Source: Chloroflexota bacterium (GTDB taxonomy: Bacteria; Chloroflexota; Anaerolineae; Fen-1058). From it: a stretch of DNA of 6,071 nucleotides. A program made the position numbers and the translations under genes. The first letter of the stretch is position 1; every line of letters begins with the position of its first letter. The notes below the pieces were generated by a model, which had not been told where the DNA came from, searched no databases, and saw nothing but the letters and a program-made list of their open reading frames with translations. The stretch covers positions 1-6,071 of the forward strand of contig JACRBO010000738.1 of assembly GCA_016219235.1 (NCBI GenBank). The letters are read 5' to 3'. Shown here piece by piece: positions 1 through 4,762 of the stretch.

Positions 1-421
1 CACGGATAGCGGCGAACTTGATCAATGTCACCGACTCGGTGCCAAAGTCATAGATGTGTGTGAGTTCAACCTCGGGCGTGAAGACGCGATCGATGCGGGT
101 CTTCAGGGGGATTTCTTCGCCGCCCCAGCCGCCGATCGAGAACTGGCTCATGTGCCCGCAGCATTCCAGCCAGATGGCGCGCAGGTAGTGATCCAGGTCT
201 TTCAGAGTAGCGGAACCGTTCATCTCCAGGTTAAGCCAGTAGGGGCCGCCGAAGGCGTCGCGGGCTTGCAAATGGATCAGTTTTTCGGCCGGGCGGCGCG
301 TGGCTTTAGCAATGATGGTCTGACGTTCCGTACACGTCGCCAGATGTTTGATCATGCCGCCTCTGGCAAAATCCTTTTTACAGTATTGGCATTCACCGCG
401 TGATTGTGGTTGACGAGGCAT
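1..421 (-). CDS. Zinc-finger plus plasmid pRiA4b ORF-3-like protein (3' end beyond window)
   Basis: This reading frame is open from an ATG at 421 to the left edge: 140 codons, C-terminus missing. A Shine-Dalgarno GGAG (430-433, minus strand) sits 8 nt before the ATG and supports this start. Residues 11-30 form a compact C2HC finger: C11 and C14 (CQYC), H26 and C30. Residues from about 48 resemble the plasmid pRiA4b ORF-3-like family: a short strand (PYWLNLEM), a helix (LKDLDHYLRAIWLECCGH, 73-90), and the sequence YDFGTESVTLIKF (124-136), which corresponds to that family's YDFGD-type strand. The family has no settled biochemical function and often occurs in mobile or accessory DNA. A role in nucleic-acid binding is inferred from the finger only. 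The start lies 23 bp after the antitoxin-type gene's stop on the same strand, so it is probably the third gene of the toxin operon. Family assignment is from motif memory, not a search. Confidence 0.72.
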   Translation of the reverse strand, partial: MPRQPQSRGECQYCKKDFARGGMIKHLATCTERQTIIAKATRRPAEKLIHLQARDAFGGPYWLNLEMNGSATLKDLDHYLRAIWLECCGHMSQFSIGGWGGEEIPLKTRIDRVFTPEVELTHIYDFGTESVTLIKFAAIR

Positions 422-444
422 TGTTTGATCTCCGATTGTGCTGT

Positions 445-768
445 TCAGGCGCTGACCTTCGTGCGCCGCGATCTGGGCGCTTGCTTAGGCCGGGTGGCTT
501 TGCCAGGAATCAAAGCAATCAAGGATCGCAGTGCAGTGTTAACGGCTTCCGAATTTGGAAAATACTCACGCACATCTGGCTCAAGCAGAACAGCGCCGTC
601 TTCCAGCGTGAAGTAGCGCAGGGTTACTGTGCCGTCTGTCTCGTGAATTCTAACCAAGTGCCCTTGCTGATATGCGCGATAATACTTGCCGCGCACACCC
701 GGCTTGCCCGTGAAGTCGTATTCGGGCCGCATGTCTTGATCGGATTGTCTGTCCTTAACCTTCTTCAT
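445..768 (-). CDS. Small antitoxin-type protein paired with BrnT
   Basis: This 107-residue protein starts inside the end of the toxin gene: its ATG (768) overlaps the toxin's last codons by 14 bp, and a GGAG (774-777, minus strand) lies 5 nt before it. The N-terminus carries a MRPEYDF segment (13-19) followed by GVRGKYYRAY (24-33). The C-terminal half reads LEPDVREYFPNSEAVNTALR (62-81), a strand-then-helix pattern. These segments match a family of small proteins often found beside BrnT or other toxins, where a DVxxxFPxSExVNxALR core is typical. Between them lies a stretch of about 25 residues (37-61) that I believe the short versions lack. The tail (89-107) is rich in Arg and Lys. It is not the usual BrnA sequence. 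The antitoxin role (toxin neutralisation and likely promoter binding) is inferred from position, size and overlap. It could instead be a conserved accessory protein. Confidence 0.72.
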   Translation of the reverse strand: MKKVKDRQSDQDMRPEYDFTGKPGVRGKYYRAYQQGHLVRIHETDGTVTLRYFTLEDGAVLLEPDVREYFPNSEAVNTALRSLIALIPGKATRPKQAPRSRRTKVSA

Positions 769-1048
769 AGGTTCTCCGTTCTGAGGCAGTTGCTTTGCGG
801 CAACTGATGATGCGGATGACGATCGAACTCACTGGCTCTTCGCGCTCGGTGTGAACTACTAACAACAGTCTACGGCTGGCCGAGCGACTAATGCTGATCT
901 GGCGGTCTTCAACGGCTGAATGCCGGTCATCGGGAAACGTGATCAGCAATGGATCGTTGAAAACTGTTTTGGCTTCGTCAAAGCTCACCTTGTGCTTTCT
1001 GAGATTCGCTTTGGCTTTGGTCGCTTCCCAATCGAAAATGAAGCGCAT
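755..1048 (-). CDS. brnT: BrnT family type II toxin (DUF497)
   Basis: This 97-residue protein shows the hallmark order of the BrnT family. FDWEATKAKANLRKHKVSF (5-23) is followed by DEAKTVFNDP (24-33), then a DDRHS-x2-EDR segment (40-49). Next come LLLVVHTER (61-69), IRIISCRKA (78-86) and a closing ERRTYEEG (90-97). BrnT proteins have a RelE-like fold and act as ribonucleases that stop translation. They are neutralised by the partner encoded just downstream. The length is normal for the family. The start is ATG at 1048 with GGAG at 1060-1063 (minus strand), 11 nt upstream. The C-terminal coding end contains the antitoxin's ribosome binding site and start, so the two are translationally coupled. 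A promoter of its own lies at 1070-1098. All family landmarks are present and I see no frameshift, so it looks intact. The hairpin between strands (ERE...SSIV) is slightly longer than usual. Confidence 0.9.
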   Translation of the reverse strand: MRFIFDWEATKAKANLRKHKVSFDEAKTVFNDPLLITFPDDRHSAVEDRQISISRSASRRLLLVVHTEREEPVSSIVIRIISCRKATASERRTYEEG

Positions 1049-1069
1049 GACAATTGGCTCTCCAGGTAA

Positions 1070-1098
1070 ATTATCTCACGCGCGTCGAGGTTCATCAA
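1070..1098 (-). promoter_or_regulatory. Sigma70-type promoter of the toxin operon
   Basis: Read on the minus strand, TTGATG (1093-1098) is followed by exactly 17 bp and then GATAAT (1070-1075). This matches the TTGACA and TATAAT consensus in 4 of 6 and 5 of 6 positions. Transcription would begin near 1061-1064, giving a leader of about 15 nt before the toxin ATG at 1048. The spacer contains the perfect 8-bp palindrome ACGCGCGT (1078-1085), a candidate core for autoregulatory binding by the antitoxin, as is usual in such operons. The box matches and spacing are read directly. Function is inferred. Confidence 0.6.
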
Positions 1099-1107
1099 AT
1101 AGCGGTT

Positions 1108-2979
1108 TTACACCAACCCCAACTTTTGCGCCTCGCCCTCCACGCGATTGAGCAGCATGGTCTTGTTCGCCATTTGCCACTCGTCGTTGGCCCAGCGATA
1201 AAACACTGCGCCGGTGATGGGTTGATGTCCCGCCCCGGCGTTCCACGTCTTGAGGTAATTCACGCATTCGGTGATCCACATGGCGCTGCTGTCTTCCCAG
1301 CCCAATGCGCCGTTGATCTTGCGCTGCGGATTGGCCTCGGTGATGTAGACGGGCAAGCCCCGGCAATTGGCCGGGACTTCCGCCAGGTACGGCTCGATCG
1401 ATCGGAAGTGGAGATATTGCCAGCGCAGCGGATCATCCTGGAATTTATCTTCGGACCAGATTTCGGTGGTGGCGTTGCTCTGCGTCTTGCTGTGCAGGAA
1501 CAGGGCATCCGCGCCCGCGATGCCGCGTAGCATCGCCCGCCACCATTCGCGATTGTCGCTGCTCCATGCCAGGTATGGGAAGGGCGGGCCAAAGAACGGA
1601 TCGAGCGGCGCGGGGCCGAGTTTGACATCGGTGCGAATCATAAACCACACACGATTGTACGACGCGATGTAGTAATCGGGCGTCAGCGAGAAGTAGTTGG
1701 GACCGGGATTGCCCGTGGCCGGATTCCAGCCGGGCGCTTCCATGGCGTTGTTGATCTCGTTGCCGTAATGCGAACACGTCACACCTTTGGCCGCATTCAA
1801 CGTGTCAGCCACAGCCTTCTCGAATTTGGTCAGCTGATCGGGCCGGGGCAGTGTGCCGGCGCCGTCGGCGTAGCCATAGCCGATGCGCAGCAACACGGTG
1901 AGGCCCGCATTCGATAGATCCGTGAAGTCCAACTGAACCGGTTGATCCTGCACGGTAGCCAGCACCAAACACACGCCCTTGATCTTCTTTTGCTTCAACC
2001 AGTTGCCCCCATCGCGATCGTGCAAGCCGATCAGTAGTTTCGTGACGGGTTGCGGGCGGGCGGGCCGGTGTTCGAGCGTGAACGCCAGCGGATCGTAGTA
2101 GTCGCGCAGCACGCGCGGCAGATCGTCGCCGGGCCAGTCCGACGGGGACGCAGTGAGATCGCGCCGGGCCAGATCGTAGTGTAGGTGATAGGCGTACAGG
2201 CCGAAGGCATTGCCCACATGCCCGATGATCTGACCGCGCGTGACGGTTTGATTGGGCTGCACGAGAATGTCGTCGAGATGCGCCAGCCGCGACCAGACGC
2301 GCGTGCCGTCGGCCAACTTGTGCTCGATGGTGACGAGGTTGCCCCAGACAGGGAAAGCGGCCGCCGCGCGCACGACACCCGCAGCAGGCGCATAGCAGGC
2401 TGAGTGCGCATCAGCATCGGCGGGCAAGTTGAGGTCTGCGCCAGTGTGAATCGCCCACTTGCCGGTGGCATCGTAGCGTGTGCCATAGGGCACGGCATCG
2501 ATCCATGAACCGGGCCAGACCCTGGCGGAGGCGCGTTCGTCGGGCGTGCCGACGGGCGCATCGAAGCCGTCGGCCACCGGCACGATCACGTCGGGCTGGC
2601 CTTCGGTGATCAAATTGCTCCACGCGGCTGAGATGTAAACTTTCGCCGCCAACCAATCGCCGCTGCGCTCGATCAATTCCAGCCGCTGATTGGCCTTCAG
2701 ATCGCCGATGTCGGTATTGGCTTCGGTGCGCGGGATCGATCGGATGTTGGCGAAGTCGCCGCCCGCATTCAAGCGCACGAAGCGCCCATCGGCGGCGTTG
2801 GCGACGAGCGTGGAGACATAGACGCGGCCCGCATACCAGCCGCTGTTCTCGCTGACGAACTCCAGGCGCATACCTTCATTCAACGCGCCCACGATGTTGG
2901 CCGCATCCAATCGGGCTTCACTGCGAATGTTGAGAAAGCCGGAGCCGGCTTTGGGAGTGACAAAGGTGCGTACGGGCAT
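1108..2979 (-). CDS. SH3b-SH3b-M23 peptidase fused to glycosidase-like barrel
   Basis: This is a 623-residue multidomain protein. ATG at 2979 is chosen because AAAGGAG (2984-2990, minus strand) lies 4 nt before it. An upstream TTG at 3003 is in frame but sits in repeat DNA with no ribosome binding site. Two SH3b-type domains come first (about residues 6-62 and 72-120), each with NIRSxxR and a W-x-A-x-VY strand. These usually bind wall peptides or glycans. An M23 (LytM) domain spans about 150-300. It has HTGAD (H178, D182) and HLH (H265, H267) as metal-ligand motifs, and RLAHLDD (H234) as the usual catalytic histidine, so it should be an active zinc endopeptidase. Residues about 315-623 look like a TIM barrel: LLIGLHD, VLLRIGYG, YGNEINN (E408) and YITEANP (E548). 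The Asn-Glu pair and the late Glu fit a clan A glycosidase, although I cannot name a family. No signal peptide or membrane segment is visible, so its route to the wall is unclear. It has its own promoter, divergent from the glycosyltransferase gene. Confidence 0.88.
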   Translation of the reverse strand: MPVRTFVTPKAGSGFLNIRSEARLDAANIVGALNEGMRLEFVSENSGWYAGRVYVSTLVANAADGRFVRLNAGGDFANIRSIPRTEANTDIGDLKANQRLELIERSGDWLAAKVYISAAWSNLITEGQPDVIVPVADGFDAPVGTPDERASARVWPGSWIDAVPYGTRYDATGKWAIHTGADLNLPADADAHSACYAPAAGVVRAAAAFPVWGNLVTIEHKLADGTRVWSRLAHLDDILVQPNQTVTRGQIIGHVGNAFGLYAYHLHYDLARRDLTASPSDWPGDDLPRVLRDYYDPLAFTLEHRPARPQPVTKLLIGLHDRDGGNWLKQKKIKGVCLVLATVQDQPVQLDFTDLSNAGLTVLLRIGYGYADGAGTLPRPDQLTKFEKAVADTLNAAKGVTCSHYGNEINNAMEAPGWNPATGNPGPNYFSLTPDYYIASYNRVWFMIRTDVKLGPAPLDPFFGPPFPYLAWSSDNREWWRAMLRGIAGADALFLHSKTQSNATTEIWSEDKFQDDPLRWQYLHFRSIEPYLAEVPANCRGLPVYITEANPQRKINGALGWEDSSAMWITECVNYLKTWNAGAGHQPITGAVFYRWANDEWQMANKTMLLNRVEGEAQKLGLV

Positions 2980-2994
2980 GAATCTCCTTTCGGA

Positions 2995-3061
2995 AAATGA
3001 CAAATGACAAATGACTAAACATGATGCATGATGCGTGATGCAAGATGCGATTACTGATTAC
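2995..3061. repeat. Degenerate 7-bp-phased tandem repeats
   Basis: The block opens with three exact copies of AAATGAC (2995-3015). After a 4-bp break come heptads CATGATG, CATGATG, CGTGATG, CAAGATG (3020-3047) and then CGATTAC, TGATTAC (3048-3061). Neighbouring units share most bases, so this looks like repeated slippage or duplication with drift. Heptamer arrays of this kind are known between genes in filamentous cyanobacteria (STRR sequences). The block lies wholly inside the predicted 5' leader of the wall-hydrolase gene and does not extend into coding sequence. Confidence 0.8.
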
Positions 3062-3067
3062 TAATCA
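3055..3067. repeat. Perfect 6-1-6 palindrome in the hydrolase leader
   Basis: TGATTA, a central C, then TAATCA forms a perfect inverted repeat where one heptad array ends and the next block begins. It could be a protein-binding site or merely a by-product of the repeats. I cannot tell which from one sequence. Confidence 0.4.
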
Positions 3068-3075
3068 ACCGATCG

Positions 3076-3128
3076 ACCGCTCACCGATTTCCGATCACCA
3101 ATCTACCAATTTACCAGTTGACCAACTA
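3076..3128. repeat. Second phased repeat block (7 bp, then 8 bp)
   Basis: Units ACCGCTC, ACCGATT and TCCGATC (3076-3096) keep a 7-bp phase. The phase then changes to 8 bp: ACCAATCT, ACCAATTT, ACCAGTTG, ACCAACTA (3097-3128), each starting with ACCA. The block ends just before the minus-strand -10 box at 3134-3139, so it too falls in the predicted leader of the hydrolase gene. Confidence 0.7.
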
Positions 3129-3133
3129 TCTCT

Positions 3134-3163
3134 GTTATACAACGAATTGAAGCAGTAAGTCAA
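3134..3163 (-). promoter_or_regulatory. Sigma70-type promoter of the wall-hydrolase gene
   Basis: On the minus strand TTGACT (3158-3163) is followed by 18 bp and TATAAC (3134-3139), matching consensus in 5 of 6 positions each. The expected start point near 3127 leaves a leader of roughly 150 nt before the ATG at 2979. That leader consists largely of the phased repeats. It is the best promoter match in the divergent region for the minus-strand gene. Confidence 0.6.
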
Positions 3164-3176
3164 TGCGCCGCGGACG

Positions 3177-3193
3177 CGGTCGCCGCGCGACCG
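3177..3193. promoter_or_regulatory. Operator-like inverted repeat upstream of the glycosyltransferase -10 box
   Basis: CGGTCGC, a 3-bp centre CGC, then GCGACCG forms a perfect 7-3-7 dyad that ends 2 bp before the TATAAT at 3196. It occupies the place where the spacer between -35 and -10 would be. Its position suggests a transcription-factor site controlling the plus-strand gene. The local sequence is very GC-rich, so a chance dyad is possible. Confidence 0.45.
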
Positions 3194-3195
3194 GG

Positions 3196-3201
3196 TATAA
3201 T
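3196..3201 (+). promoter_or_regulatory. Consensus -10 box of a leaderless promoter (glycosyltransferase)
   Basis: A perfect TATAAT lies only 8 nt before the ATG at 3210, with no Shine-Dalgarno sequence between. Transcription from this box would start at or within 1-3 nt of the start codon, so the mRNA should be leaderless. No good -35 hexamer lies at 16-18 bp. The nearest is CGGACG (3171-3176), 19 bp upstream, matching at 3 positions only. Confidence 0.65.
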
Positions 3202-3209
3202 ACGCGCCG

Positions 3210-4700
3210 ATGACTCGACGACTGCTGCCGATCTGGCTTCTATCCATCGCCGCTTTCCTGCTGGCGACGGCCATGGCGTGGGGTGTGCTGGGTGCGATGC
3301 CGCACCTGGAAGATGAGCACGCCAATCTCTTTCAAGCTAAGGTATTTGCCAGCGGGCGCATCACCGCCGCTGATCCCGCCATTTCCCCGGCAGCGTTTTA
3401 CGTCCCTTTTATTTTGCATGTCGATGGCCGCGTGTTTGGCAAGTACACGCCCGGTTATCCCTTGCTGCTGTCGTTGGGCGCGTTGATCGATCAACCGTGG
3501 ATCATCAATGCGCTGGCGGCCGCCCTCAGCGTGTGGGGCGTGTATCTGCTGGGCCGCGATCTCTACAATCACGACGTGGGCGTGCTGGCGGCGGCGCTGG
3601 GCGCAGTCTCGCCGATGGCGTTGATGTTGTCCGGCACACTGCTGGCGCATACGACGACGCTGACGGCGCTGGTGTTTGGCACGTGGGCGTTTATTCGCGC
3701 CCGAAGTGATGGGCGCGTGCATCGATCGGACGAGCGGCGGCCCCGGCGGTTCGCGTTGTTGGCCGGTGGTGCGATCGGGTGGGCGCTGATCTCGCGGCCG
3801 TGGACGACGGTGGCTGTTGCCTTGCCGCTGGCCTTGATCGCCTTCAACGATCTATTCAACCATCCGCGCCGGTATTTCAAACGCTACGTGTTGATGCTGG
3901 GGGTGTTTCTGCTCGTAGTGTCGATCTGGCCGCTGTATAACTGGTTGGCGACGGGTTCGTCCGCGACGAATACCTACACGTTGTGGTGGCCGTACGATCG
4001 CGTGGGCTTTGGCGACGGTTACGGTCGGCTGGACGGCGGTCATACCTGGGAACGGGCGATTCAGAATTTCAACTACGATTTCCCTGATTTGGATGTGATG
4101 CTGCTGGGCTGGCCGTCGATTGGGCCGGTGTCACTGGTGTGGGTGGTAGTGCTGTTGGGGGTGGTGTGGCCCGATCATAATCGGCGCGATTGGGCGCTGT
4201 TAGTCCCACCGGCGCTGGTGGTGATGGCGCATCTGGCGTATTGGGCGCGCGGCGGCGGCTTGTTTGGGCCGCGTTATTATGCAGAAGGGCTGCCGTTTCT
4301 GTGGATCATCGCCGCGCGCGGTTTGCTTAAAGTGAGCGCGGCCACGTGGTCGCGCCGCGTCGTGCAATTGGCGCTGCCATTGTTGCTGGCTTACAGCATT
4401 GTATTCACGATTGAGCCGCGACTGCTGCAGGGCCTAGAGGCATATGGGCAGCAGCGCCGATCTGTCGATCGGATTGCGGCCGCGCAGTTAGCACCGGCAC
4501 TCGTGTTTGTGCGGGCCGTCGTCTGGACAGACTACGCCGATCTGGCCTGGCAAAATGCACCTGAAGTTGCTAACAGCCCCGTGTTATTTGCATTGGATTA
4601 CGGGCCGCTGGGCAATTTAGCCTTGATGCAGGCATTTCCGCAGCGCAAAGTTTACTATTACGATCGCGCCCAATCCGTGCCGTTGGTCGCGGGCCGCTAA
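3210..4700 (+). CDS. Polytopic GT39/ArnT-like glycosyltransferase
   Basis: This 496-residue membrane protein opens with a membrane segment (about 6-28). A first extracytoplasmic loop follows, carrying an acidic cluster in PHLEDEHANLFQAKVFASG (31-49). In the GT39/PMT/ArnT superfamily an acidic residue in this position acts in catalysis, with a polyprenyl-phosphate sugar as donor. A second landmark is GKYTPGYPLLL (77-87), the Lys-Tyr-x-Pro-Gly-x-Pro loop of the same superfamily. Further hydrophobic segments lie near 95-115, 122-141, 146-162, 182-212, 226-246, 304-320, 329-345, 361-373 and 386-401. GPRYYAEGLPFL (353-364) precedes one of the last helices. A non-membrane tail of about 95 residues ends the protein. 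It probably moves a sugar from a lipid carrier to an envelope acceptor outside the membrane. The acceptor (glycan, lipid or protein) cannot be read here. It starts at ATG 3210, immediately after a -10 box and without a ribosome binding site. It is divergent from the wall hydrolase and followed by a separately promoted phosphoesterase. Confidence 0.8.
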   Translation: MTRRLLPIWLLSIAAFLLATAMAWGVLGAMPHLEDEHANLFQAKVFASGRITAADPAISPAAFYVPFILHVDGRVFGKYTPGYPLLLSLGALIDQPWIINALAAALSVWGVYLLGRDLYNHDVGVLAAALGAVSPMALMLSGTLLAHTTTLTALVFGTWAFIRARSDGRVHRSDERRPRRFALLAGGAIGWALISRPWTTVAVALPLALIAFNDLFNHPRRYFKRYVLMLGVFLLVVSIWPLYNWLATGSSATNTYTLWWPYDRVGFGDGYGRLDGGHTWERAIQNFNYDFPDLDVMLLGWPSIGPVSLVWVVVLLGVVWPDHNRRDWALLVPPALVVMAHLAYWARGGGLFGPRYYAEGLPFLWIIAARGLLKVSAATWSRRVVQLALPLLLAYSIVFTIEPRLLQGLEAYGQQRRSVDRIAAAQLAPALVFVRAVVWTDYADLAWQNAPEVANSPVLFALDYGPLGNLALMQAFPQRKVYYYDRAQSVPLVAGR

Positions 4701-4727
4701 CCGTAACCCGTCTGTGTCAATAACCAC

Positions 4728-4756
4728 TTGTCAATCGCGCCGCGCCCGTGTATCAT
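4728..4756 (+). promoter_or_regulatory. Sigma70-type leaderless promoter of the phosphoesterase gene
   Basis: TTGTCA (4728-4733), an exact 17-bp spacer and TATCAT (4751-4756) match consensus in 5 of 6 positions each. Only 6 nt (GTCCGC) separate the -10 box from the GTG at 4763, so the transcript should begin at the start codon itself. The box overlaps the possible upstream GTG at 4748, which argues that the upstream codon is not the real start. Confidence 0.68.
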
Positions 4757-4762
4757 GTCCGC

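Noticed and set aside
56..807. Plus-strand frames of 115 and 135 codons at the left end
   Set aside because: They lie opposite the zinc-finger/pRiA4b-like gene and the antitoxin gene, both of which have ribosome binding sites and recognisable motifs.
1054..1530. Plus-strand reading frame of 158 codons opposite the wall hydrolase
   Set aside because: The opposite strand encodes a well-recognised multidomain protein here. This frame's product has no recognisable motif and is explained by GC-rich antisense coding.
2031..2561. Minus-strand 176-codon frame within the M23 domain region
   Set aside because: It is the same strand as the hydrolase but a shifted frame. The product is rich in Arg, Pro, Ser and Thr, typical of an out-of-frame GC-rich translation, while the main frame holds the M23 motifs.
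2977..3003. A longer N-terminus for the wall hydrolase, from a TTG at 3003 (adds MSFSERRF)
   Set aside because: The TTG lies inside an AAATGAC repeat with no ribosome binding site, whereas the ATG at 2979 has AAAGGAG at the right distance. The extra residues add no secretion signal.
2995..3128. CRISPR-like array in the divergent region
   Set aside because: The repeat units are 7-8 bp with no spacers and drift in sequence, unlike CRISPR repeats of about 23-47 bp separated by unique spacers.
3240..3722. Minus-strand 160-codon frame opposite the glycosyltransferase
   Set aside because: The product is Arg/Gln/His-rich low-complexity protein, antisense to clear membrane-helix coding sequence. 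No start context was seen.
4748..4762. GTG at 4748 as the phosphoesterase start
   Set aside because: It lies upstream of and overlaps the -10 region, so the transcript would begin after it. GTG 4763 sits exactly where the transcript should start.
4701..4762. A terminator or small RNA between the glycosyltransferase and phosphoesterase genes
   Set aside because: I see no stable hairpin with a T-tract. The segment is explained by the promoter at 4728-4756.
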